From a virus, in IMG/VR virus record IMGVR_UViG_3300020171_000126, positions 1 through 25,422 of that record: 25,422 nt of DNA, one strand, 5' to 3'. Positions within the stretch are counted from its first letter, which is position 1. Each line of letters starts with the position of its first letter. Positions 1 to 8,800 of the stretch are shown piece by piece. Made by a program: the position numbers and the translations under genes. The notes beneath the pieces were generated by a model. It saw only the letters and a program-made list of their open reading frames with translations. It was not told the origin of the DNA and ran no database searches.

Positions 1-651
1 AACTCCGTCAACGATTAAAAATCCGGGCCTCCAAAAATATCCATCTGAATATTGTAGCCATGCACTTGCAGAACTGCTCCATTCAGAAACCATTCCTCCG
101 AGACGCATAGTCCCATCAAGAATGTTTTCCCACTCTGTCTCGCTACTTACTTTCAGCCATTTTTCTCCGTCCTGTGGAGTTGCCGGTGGAGAGTCCAGTG
201 AATTGAAATAGTCAATATCACTGACCATTGATAGTTTTTTAATGTCACCACTATGATCCAAAAAATTAGCATTATTAATCGTCTGCAATCCGTCAATAAT
301 ACCCGGATCAGCAAGATAAGCCCCAGAAATAATAATTTGTGCAGAAGCTCCGGTTCCTCCCTTTCCGGCAACAAGCGTTTGGCAATGCGTGCCACAGACA
401 TACAGGGTTTCTCCAGCAGATATTGCATCCCAATCTATATTTGCGAACCCGTTAAACGCATTAGTATAATTCGCCCCGTCAGCCTGCCCATAGCTACCAC
501 CAAGAGGACGGACGTACCAAATGCCGTGTTCAAGATCAATCCACGCAGCAGAAATATACTGGGTAGCAACCGCTTCTCCGAATGAAGCAGATAGATATTG
601 CCGTGGAGTTGACCTTACAAAAGAATCTGTTTTATAAGTTCGTATTATCAT
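1..651 (-). CDS. Tailspike / beta-helix fibre protein, N-terminal part (runs off the window)
   Basis: This frame is open for 217 codons from ATG at 651 to the window edge with no stop, so the C-terminal part is missing. The start overlaps the stop of the preceding gene as ATGA, indicating translational coupling; no strong SD is visible. Residues ~45-120 read like the entry to a right-handed parallel beta-helix: the short motif WYVRPLGGSYG, then DGANYTNAF, then GETLYVCGTHC, then a Gly/Ile-rich turn pattern ending ADPGIIDG. Phage tailspikes and pectate-lyase-like fibres commonly carry this pattern; many bind or cleave host surface polysaccharide. A catalytic site would lie beyond the edge, so enzymatic activity cannot be judged. 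Its position after the other fibre genes fits a receptor-binding role. The beta-helix assignment is from motif recognition only. Confidence 0.72.
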   Translation of the reverse strand, partial: MIIRTYKTDSFVRSTPRQYLSASFGEAVATQYISAAWIDLEHGIWYVRPLGGSYGQADGANYTNAFNGFANIDWDAISAGETLYVCGTHCQTLVAGKGGTGASAQIIISGAYLADPGIIDGLQTINNANFLDHSGDIKKLSMVSDIDYFNSLDSPPATPQDGEKWLKVSSETEWENILDGTMRLGGMVSEWSSSASAWLQYSDGYFWRPGFLIVDGV

Positions 652-974
652 GCTGAAGAATCAATCCATACAAGCCCCTCAAACGGGGAAGTTGGTTCTG
701 CCGTTCCCGTACACACCGCAGGGGAACACCTTATCCATCGTTTAGTGCCCGCATTACTGTCAGGAGAAATCACATCAGGAGAAGATTCTGCTGTTGCCGA
801 ATCCGCATCTAAAAGGAAGTCAACCCGAACAATATAATTGCCTACGCTCTTATAAACTGATGCCGTATCTCCATCTTGAAGAATTGCGCCGTCTATAGAG
901 TCCAGACAATTATCTGTACCACCGATAAAATCGTCTTTGTGAAAAACCTTACTTGCTACGAATATGTCAATCAT
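648..974 (-). CDS. Small tail-fibre-type domain protein (108 aa)
   Basis: The product contains the pattern SIDGAILQDGDTASVY, then YIVRVDFLLDADSATAESSP, then ISPDSNAGTKRWIRC. This is a recurrent small beta-rich module of phage tail fibres, usually a segment inside a longer fibre protein. Here it is a free-standing gene with its own SD (GGAG, six bases before ATG), starting just after the stop of the upstream gene. It overlaps the following spike gene by ATGA, so the two are probably made in matched amounts. No membrane segment or signal peptide is seen. I infer a fibre-associated or spike-adaptor role; the exact function of this module is not established to my knowledge. Confidence 0.68.
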   Translation of the reverse strand: MIDIFVASKVFHKDDFIGGTDNCLDSIDGAILQDGDTASVYKSVGNYIVRVDFLLDADSATAESSPDVISPDSNAGTKRWIRCSPAVCTGTAEPTSPFEGLVWIDSSA

Positions 975-977
975 TTT

Positions 978-1358
978 TTACTCCGTTGTCGCATCTCTTA
1001 ATTCAACAATATCAAAAGCTGGGAAGTCATACGTTGACCCACTTGACACGCCCTTCTCGGCATGGGTCTGAACCGCAAGAACCAAAGAATTATTATTATC
1101 CCAAATTACATATCGCTTCGATGTTCCGGTTCCCGATGCCGTAATACTCTGAGCCGTAAGGGATAATTTTCTACCTGATGTGTCCCCGTTGGCGATCACG
1201 AAATCTCCCATACCATCACCCGCAGTCAAAGCCACATTGCCAAGCGTATTGGTTACATTCGCCGGGTCTGTTGCATCGCTTACTATATGTAAGTGGGTTG
1301 CATTATCCGCTATATAATCAAGAGCAGCGTCAAAAGCGTTATCGTGTATTGTTGCCAT
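978..1358 (-). CDS. Small phage virion-associated protein (126 aa)
   Basis: The start ATG at 1358 has a good SD (AAAGGAA) lying inside the end of the upstream gene, which it overlaps by 20 bases. The N-terminal pattern NAFDAALDYIADNATHLHIV followed by VTNTLGNVALTAGDG belongs to a widespread type of small phage protein found next to tail-fibre genes; its structural role is not known to me. The rest is Ser/Thr/Gly-rich and beta-like, with a C-terminal FDIVELRDATTE end. It is followed after three bases by the next fibre module. I infer a tail or fibre accessory protein. Confidence 0.68.
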   Translation of the reverse strand: MATIHDNAFDAALDYIADNATHLHIVSDATDPANVTNTLGNVALTAGDGMGDFVIANGDTSGRKLSLTAQSITASGTGTSKRYVIWDNNNSLVLAVQTHAEKGVSSGSTYDFPAFDIVELRDATTE

Positions 1359-1617
1359 TTATTTTCCTTTCTAAGTCTCTGTATTGTTCAATCGGAACGA
1401 TTGCATAGCCATCTAAATTGCAAATGACAGGCGATAGTTTATTTTTACCTATACATTGGTAAAACAAGGATCCTTTTAATCCCGCCCTTGGAACAATTAA
1501 ACAATTTACTAATTTACTTGCGTCAATAACCTCTTGCGAAATTTCTGGGCTATTATCCAGTAAGGCAGCACAGTTTTTAAACGTACTTTTTTCAATACTT
1601 CTTTGTAAATTTTCCAT
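1339..1617 (-). CDS. Hypothetical protein, 92 aa, in fibre region
   Basis: A near-perfect SD (AGGAGG, five bases before ATG) supports this gene although it overlaps the next one by 20 bases. The product is unlike its Ser/Thr-rich neighbours. It is charged, with an N-terminal helical stretch (ENLQRSIEKSTF), four cysteines, and a C-terminal pattern LDGYAIVPIEQYRDLERKI. That C-terminal pattern faintly recalls the end of the DNA-binding domain of Phd-type antitoxins, but the N-terminal half does not match and no toxin partner is adjacent. I do not recognise the family. Its location inside the fibre cassette suggests either a virion accessory or a non-structural passenger gene. Confidence 0.62.
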   Translation of the reverse strand: MENLQRSIEKSTFKNCAALLDNSPEISQEVIDASKLVNCLIVPRAGLKGSLFYQCIGKNKLSPVICNLDGYAIVPIEQYRDLERKINGNNTR

Positions 1618-1632
1618 TTAATCCTCCTAAAA

Positions 1633-2061
1633 TTATCCGTACCAAGCTGAACCGTCAAAATATAATGATATAAAATCAATCGAAGCTGCCGCCGTTTGCA
1701 GCACTGGTTCCGTATCGCCTTTCCAATTCACGGTTGTCCCCCATGTCACCGTTCTACTCCCTGTTGCGTCCTGAACCAGTTTTAATTGATAATGACCAAC
1801 CTGTGCTGCTGATAGTGTGATTGTAATATTACCACCGAGCGTTATTTTTTGGTTGATGCCATTCATAAAACCAACTGCCTCAGAAGTCGCCTCTGTGCCG
1901 CAATCATATTCAGCCGCCATAAGGGGAGTAGTGCCTATAACTACCGACCCTGAAAAGGTATTGCTCCCTGTCCATGTATTGTTCGTAACAAGCAGATTTA
2001 TCGAGGAGGCTCCAAATAGGAATATTGAGACAATGAGTAAGAATAGTAATTTTTTAATCAT
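1633..2061 (-). CDS. Tail-fibre-like domain with N-terminal signal peptide (142 aa)
   Basis: The gene follows its neighbour by ten bases and has a very strong SD (AGGAGG, four bases before ATG). Residues 1-20 form a classical Sec signal or membrane anchor: MIKK, then a hydrophobic run of Leu, Ile, Val and Phe, ending in GASS. After it come NTWTGSNTFSG and a beta-rich C-terminal module with LKLVQDATGSRTVTWG and a final SLYFDGSAWYG. That module is a familiar receptor-side segment in phage tail fibres and side-tail proteins. A signal peptide on a fibre segment is unexpected, since virion proteins normally assemble in the cytoplasm. Options are export to the host envelope, anchoring to the inner face of the membrane, or use of the hydrophobic helix as a virion anchor. 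Confidence 0.72.
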   Translation of the reverse strand: MIKKLLFLLIVSIFLFGASSINLLVTNNTWTGSNTFSGSVVIGTTPLMAAEYDCGTEATSEAVGFMNGINQKITLGGNITITLSAAQVGHYQLKLVQDATGSRTVTWGTTVNWKGDTEPVLQTAAASIDFISLYFDGSAWYG

Positions 2062-2071
2062 ATTGCCTCCT

Positions 2072-2605
2072 TTATGGCGTTGAACCAGTCCACAACCCAG
2101 GCTGCATTGTTGTCCATGAACTCAAGGTTACACTCCAACGTAGCCATATTTCACCACCGAGGGAACTTCCGGTTAACAGGGTATGCGCTGAACCTTCATC
2201 ATAGATCGCTCCTGAAATACACGGATTGCCTGTATCTGCTTTCTGAAACCCGATTATCTGCCCGTCAGTAGTCCCGTTTCCGAGTGTGATAGCGACATCA
2301 GTGGCGTAGTCAATTACGTGGAGTTTCCCAACATCTGAGGCTACCGTAACCACATAGGTTGCGTCTGTATGAACAACAACGGTATTTGGGATATCGGGGG
2401 TGTAGGAGATAGCGGCAGGTGTATATGTTAAAACAGCATTTGATATAGACGTTGTGCCATTCGGGAGTATCATTTTGTAAACAGCTACACCGCTTGGAGT
2501 TCCGTCAGGTTCGCTAATCAGCGTCAGCCCGATACTAGCGCATTGCACATACCCGACAATAGCGAATGTTATCCATAATGTTAATGCAAGAATTAATTTT
2601 TTCAT
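2072..2605 (-). CDS. Fibre-like secreted or anchored protein with signal peptide (177 aa)
   Basis: The N-terminus is MKK followed by a hydrophobic segment (residues ~4-20, LILALTLWITFAIVG) and YVQCAS, a typical Sec signal. A cysteine lies in the cleavage region, but YVQC is a poor lipobox. The mature part is Thr/Val/Ile-rich beta structure. Its C-terminal half (DVGKLHVIDYATDVAITLG, then IIGFQKAD, then GGEIWLRWS and SSWTTMQPG) resembles fibre end modules and is similar in style to the next gene. The SD is modest (AGGT). The two adjacent signal-bearing fibre-like genes look like a functional pair. The subcellular location is inferred; a non-cleaved anchor cannot be excluded. Confidence 0.68.
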   Translation of the reverse strand: MKKLILALTLWITFAIVGYVQCASIGLTLISEPDGTPSGVAVYKMILPNGTTSISNAVLTYTPAAISYTPDIPNTVVVHTDATYVVTVASDVGKLHVIDYATDVAITLGNGTTDGQIIGFQKADTGNPCISGAIYDEGSAHTLLTGSSLGGEIWLRWSVTLSSWTTMQPGLWTGSTP

Positions 2606-2612
2606 AATTTAC

Positions 2613-2897
2613 CTACTTTGGACCAATTAATACATTAAGTGTTCCGCCACCGAGTACAGAAAGGTTGAACCCTTGGCGTACAATAGGCTCATTAAAATTA
2701 AAGGTCTCCCTTCCTGCGGGAGAAGCCGCAATAGACGTTGTTGTCGGAATTATTTTATTGCCATTGTTGTCAATAATGGTCAAAGTTCGGGCTGCTGCGT
2801 CAGGGTCCCATGTAATCATTCTAATGGTGATATTGTCCGTATAGATTACCCCTGCCGTGTCTAATTCCCACATTCTGCCTGTTATGTCGTTTGCCAT
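2613..2897 (-). CDS. Small phage structural-type protein (94 aa)
   Basis: The start ATG at 2897 follows the giant gene's stop by two bases, and its SD (GAGGT) overlaps that stop. Sequence features are MANDITGRMWELDTAGV at the start, IRMITWDPDAAARTLTIIDNNGN in the middle and a Gly-rich C-terminal beta segment ending NVLIGPK. Small proteins of this kind, about 90-100 aa with a WxLDTAG start, recur in podovirus-like structural clusters. They look like a single beta-sandwich, but their function is not known to me. No membrane segment is seen. I infer a minor virion or fibre-base protein. Confidence 0.66.
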   Translation of the reverse strand: MANDITGRMWELDTAGVIYTDNITIRMITWDPDAAARTLTIIDNNGNKIIPTTTSIAASPAGRETFNFNEPIVRQGFNLSVLGGGTLNVLIGPK

Positions 2898-2899
2898 AA

Positions 2900-5800
2900 T
2901 TACCTCATTCTTTCTGTTTTACTTGGTCTGAATGACCGTTTTAAGTTTGATTTAATAGACCTCGGTGTTATTAATGGAATCCTGTTTGCAATTCCTTTAC
3001 TTTGTACTCGTTCGTTATATTCTTGAATTGCTAATAGAATATCAGCATATTTATCCTTGGTTCTTTCATGGGTTGGTTGAAGGTAGAATTTTTTCAATTG
3101 AGCGTATAATTCCTGTCTCTTATCCGAGTATTTATAATTAATCTGTTTTTCTTTCCATTGCTTTTCACGAATCCCGGCCATACGAGCCGGGTTAAATGAT
3201 AGCGCCCTGTAAAACGCATCAAGTTCATTCGCCCTTAATTGCTCATTCCCATAGAATACAGGCACGTTTGAACCTGTTGTAACGCCTTCTGTGCTTTCCC
3301 TAATTGCTTTCAATGGCGCTCCCATTGATAAAGGCAAAATCTTCTCAAAGCCCTTGCTTATATCCCCCTGGATAAGATTTTTCCCACCGACAAAGATATC
3401 AGACATAACACTCCCAGGCGCTCCAAAAACATCACTTAAATTTGTTGGTATATCGCCTATTCCGATAGCGAGTGACCCTTTAATAGAAAAACCGTACCCG
3501 CCAAGCCCAGCTACACCATAACGAGCGTATTGACTCATGGTTTCGCCATGTTTGTTTTCTAACCATGAATACAATTCTTCTTCCGGGTCATCCATTCCGG
3601 CAGCTTTCAACATTGCCGCAATAACCGGAGTGAGAACAGAAGAACCGACTCCCGCTATCACGGCAGGGGATAACGCCATATATAATGCAGCCTTTGCCTG
3701 TCTTTTATTATAACCAAGATCCCACATAGTCTGAAGATAGTTGTGAGAAAACTTTCTAAATACATAATAAGCCCTTGCAATCTGAGCGCCTAAATCCTTA
3801 CCCCTTGCGAAATATGGAAGTGTGGCTTTTCCATAAACTCCATGCCCCCTGTCTGACACTTTTTTTGAAAGCTTCATGGCGACTTTATGGTCTTCTTCCG
3901 TCCATTTGCCCTTATGCATATCTTTAATAGCTTTATATGTTCCGGCTATTGTAGCCACACGGTTTAACTGTTCCGTAACTCCAAACATTTTCATAGACCA
4001 TTCTGCGAAGTCACTATATCCACGCCCAAACTTAGACTGAAGAACAGAAAGAGCCTCCTTGTTATATTGTGCAGTATGCCAGCCCTTATCTTCGATTTCC
4101 TGAAAGACTCGAAGCATGTCAGGGCTTAAAGTTTCTTTTTTTCCGAACTTATATTTGCCATAAAGAGCAGACCCAATACCGATATATCGCATTGTTTTAT
4201 GAAGTGGTATACCGGCGTATCCGTTCATTGTGGCTGGTACACTCGTCACCAAGGCAGTTAAATTGACAAGCGGTGCAGACACCCTGAATCCAAGATATTT
4301 AATAACCGCAAGCCCACGAATGGAACCCATAATCCTATCAATACGCTCCTCGTTTCTAAGCATGTCTTCCATGTAAACCCTTGCTTCCCTGAATGCGTTT
4401 TCCTGTTTTTCAGGGTCAAGTCTGCGTTCTTTTACAAGGTCAAGGTATTCACGATAGTAAGACTCTCTTAGTTCGGCCAATTCTTTACGCTTTGCGTCCT
4501 GCTCGGTTTTTGTTTTTTTACCGGCAAGCTCTTTGATTTGCTGTTGGAATTTTTTAATCTTTAATTCATTCTCATGCCCGTCTTTGAAATTATCCCAAGA
4601 TATATCGGTTCCGGTAACGACCTGAGCCATTTCTATTGCCATTTGTTTTTTTGCAATACCGGCAGCTAAGCCTCTTGCGTATTTTACGGAGTTGATTAAT
4701 GGATCTTCCTCGTATCCCATCCAAACGTCCTTACCGACCTTTTCATCACGCTTAATCATGGACGATCTAAAACCACGGCCACGAATAATATTGGCTACCT
4801 GATTTGCTAATTGTGTTGCAAACAGAAGGTCTGTATCGGGCGTAATCCCTGCGGTTTCAAAAATCTTATCAGTGAGTTTTTCCTCTATGTCGGCCTGTGC
4901 GTTCTTGAGTTCCCATTCAAGCCTGAACTCTCTGCCCTTTAATCCTCTCGGATGGGATTTGAATCCTAACGCTTCAAACACCTGAGTGTATTCAAGTTTC
5001 GGTCTGTCAGCCACGGCTATAAAAGATTTAGAACCGTCAGCGAAGTCTCTCCATTCTGTCTTAATACCGATTTCTTTTAGTTCTTTAATGCCCTCGGAAG
5101 AACCGATTTTGCTTAAAGCCTGATTAATTAAAGCCTGCGTACCTATCGTATTACCGGCAATCTCGAACACATCTTCGGGCATTTTACCGGATACGTCTTT
5201 TTTAACACTGTATCCCTGTTTTCTGAGTGCATTCTCTCGGACTGAAAGTACGGCTTTGGAGTCAGAAAACTCCATGATCGGGTTAGTGCCTTCCTTGGTT
5301 GCGATAAGTTTGAACTTACCCGGGGGTCTTAACCGTGGGGCATAAAATCCTTTCATTTCTCCCATCTTGGCAAGGGCCGCTTTCAAATCTATTTTAACGC
5401 TCTCACCGTCCATTCTGACAGCGATTTCAGGCAAAGGCATACCTAAATCCTCATACTTCTGTATAAGATCTTCCATGTCCTGCTGAAGCAACTCAAGACC
5501 GTTATCCATGATCTGACGATATGCCAACCAAGCATCAGCGCCTTGCTCTGTGAATACACCCTGTTTAATCATGTCGGACGCTGTCATAGCCGTAGTGTAA
5601 TCCCAAGCGTCACGCTCTGTTTTGAACCGTGCAATAGGTTGAGCATCCTTGCTTCGCTTGGCTTTATACACTGAATATATATCACCACCGGAAGGAGGGT
5701 TGACTACATCATATGGTAATCTTGTCTTGTTCCGGTCGGATTTCGTTATGAAGCCCTGGACTTCCTGGAATTGAGACTTGTCCTGCTTTTTAAGGATTCG

Positions 5801-8800
5801 TAATTTATGAACGTAATCTTCACCGCTTTCAGACTGTGTAATTCGGTTAAAGGTATGATGGTATGCGTCAGGACGTTTTAAAGCTGTCTCATAAAGTCTT
5901 TTAAGAGTCGGTATTTTCCAAAATTCAGGGGTTCGGAAGATCTTACCAAGCAAGGTTGTGTCTTTCTTTCCCTCGTATCCTTTGTTGATATTCTTAACTA
6001 TATCAACCATATCACCAAGAAAGCCATTAAAGTGTTTTTCTTCTTCCTTAATTTTTTTAACAACTTCGGCAGGCGTTTCTTTTTTTGTTTCATACCGTTC
6101 CAGAAACTTGTCTGCGAAATCGGAATGCTTTGTCGAATACAACGGCATCCCTTCTTGAGCCGTTTTACTCCCTTCCTGATTAAACACTTTGCCCGATTCA
6201 ACGCCCTTAATGACGTTTCTTGAGGTCCTTGCAATAAGGCTTACCAGACCATCAATAAAGTCTGCAATCTTCTGTAGCGTCCTACCAAGGGCCGTGTGTC
6301 GATATTTTGCCCTATTCTCAAGTTCCTGCGCTATATAAGACGCTCTTGCTTCCTGCGGTGACAAACCCTTAAATTTATCAAATCGCCTGACACGCCTGTC
6401 TAAAATCGTTAAATCCTTATTGGTTAGAAGCCCGGTATCCTCAAGCCAATGCCCGAACATTTCATGCGCTACCGTCCATTTATCGCCAACGTCTGATATT
6501 TTGACAACATTGCCCTGATACGACCCGGCAATGATTTCACCGCTTTCCTGTTCTTTCTGATACCCGATATTAAACGCTTCCTTGTTCGGTTCAATCGTGT
6601 CTGTAAACTCAACGGTTAATGCATGACCGTTCTTGGTTCGTACCCATACGTTTCCGTTTTCTGACGTGCCTACTGATACGCCATGAGACTTAACAGCACC
6701 GGAAAGCAGGGATTGAATGTCTTTGACGAGGTTGGTTTTGGCAGACAAGGGCGAGGTTTTGGTTGAATACTGTGTCTCGAATTTTCTTGAATTGAATCTT
6801 TCCGATAATGGGATTATCTTACCCATTGAACTTTTAGTTACAACATCAACTAACTTTCTATTATTCTTGGTATTTTTATATGCGTATTCCTTCCCGTCAT
6901 CATATCCAAATTCGTTAATTGAGTTTGTATCCCACCAGACATCGGAAATATTAACTCGTTCCGCAATAACCCTGTATCCTTCTGGAATACCAAGACCTTC
7001 ACTCTTTGCGTACGACCTTGACGGTGAAATCCAATCACCATTCCTGAATTTAGAATCCTTTATATTTTTAGGAACTGCCCGATACATCCATATTTTTGTA
7101 GGCCTTGCAACTCCATCAGCTATTCTTTTTTTCTCTCTTTCTATCGCTGATTTTATTTTATTAAAAGACGAGTATTCGTCATTGTCAGCTTGATAATATT
7201 GTGGCTCTGTCCAATAATCATTGGGAACGGTATCTGAATCCATAAGTTCGGAAAGATTAATATTTTCTCTATCAGGTGCTTGGTGCATCATCCGGTAATC
7301 TTCACCGGAAATATACCCGGCTTTCCTTGCGGCATCGTCTACCATTTTTTGTGCTGATTCCATATCGCCTGATTCTACGGCCTTGAGATATTCAGCATCT
7401 TTTGTTTTGTCTATTTTCTTTACCGCATACTGTTCTTTCTTCCCCTCGGCTTTGGATGGTTCGGCCTGATTACTTCGTTTTATTTCATTAATAACTTCTT
7501 CTGATGCACCATTAGATAACAGCCAATTATCAAGATAGTTAAGCGGTATATTAGCGAACTTTTTATCAGGATTTTTTTCCTCGGTATTTAACTTCTTCTT
7601 AGCGTTTTCAATTCGGTCTTTTATACTCTGAATATCTTCCGGTTTGAATTTCTTTATATCTCCAACAAGTTCCTGAATCTTTTTATCACGCCCTATATAA
7701 TTGATTTGGTCGGTGCTTTTAAACCTAAATGAAGGAACGGTCTTCACTGTTGGGAAATTCTTACTGACTTGCTGCTTAAAAGCCACAAGGGTATTGCCAT
7801 CAATTTCAAATTCTCCATCGCCAGGAACTTCAAAGGTGTAATGTCTGCTTTTGTCCCATCTTTTTACAATTTTATAAAATTCTTCAACGGCTCCTTTTTC
7901 GAGTTCATTATCTTTTTCATGTTGTTCAATCGCCTTATCAATCTCTGCCAGCAAGTAAGCCTTTTGCTCTTTCGGTGACAGAGCATCGGCTTCTTTCTTC
8001 GGCATATCAACACTGACGGTTTTTTCTTTGTCGCCGGTGATTTCTGCCTTTTCCTTCACTTCCGCTTTCTGCTTTCCAGGTTCGGTGGTTGGCGATTTCT
8101 GAGATTCCTGATATTTTATCTGCTCGGTTTTAAAATATTGTTTAGACTCCGGTGCTGATTTGAATATTTTGCCTGGGAATACCTCGTTACGTGTTCCGGT
8201 AAAGAATAACTTAAATTTGCCATCAGCTTGCTTTTTTGCCGTTGTCCGGCTTACCGACATATTTTGTGCGCCGACAAATGGTGAATCAACTTGCTTCTCA
8301 GGCAAGGATTCCTTGACGGGGGGAGGGGGAAGCGCCTTAATATTAGTTATCTTTGATAAATTTATTGGTTTAATATTTCGATTTTTCGCTATTGCGTTAA
8401 ATATTGCCTCTGTTTTTCGCAATGCCTCTTTGTCCCATTCCGTTGTGATCAAGTCGTCATTATAGGCTCTTCCTTCCAGCTTGAGATTCTCTACTGTACC
8501 ACCTATTCTAAATTCTGAATGGTCGCCACCCTCTGAAAAATGATTATATAATTTACTCAGGGTTGACGGTAAACTCTTAGTGATATTTTTCAACGTGTCT
8601 GCGGCAAAGTAAACAGAGTCATCTTGACCTTCTTTAATATTAATAGCCGCCAAAGCCTTAGATGCTTCTGTTTCGGACAATCCAGTATCTTTTTTAACCT
8701 GAGAAACGAAATCAGACAAATCGGTTTTATCTATTACATCACGCTTATCATAAAGGTTCTGAATGTGTGACAGTTCTTCTTTAGTTAAAGGCGTATTAAT

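Noticed and set aside
153-428. Minus-strand 91-codon frame inside the tailspike gene.
   Set aside because: It is an alternative frame within a better supported gene, with no SD and a biased hydrophobic and basic composition.
253-585. Plus-strand open frame of 110 codons at the left end.
   Set aside because: It is antisense to the open tailspike frame, which has a recognisable protein pattern and coupled start.
6717-7193. Plus-strand open frame of 158 codons.
   Set aside because: It is the antisense shadow of the giant gene, with no SD and hydrophobic composition caused by reading the opposite strand.
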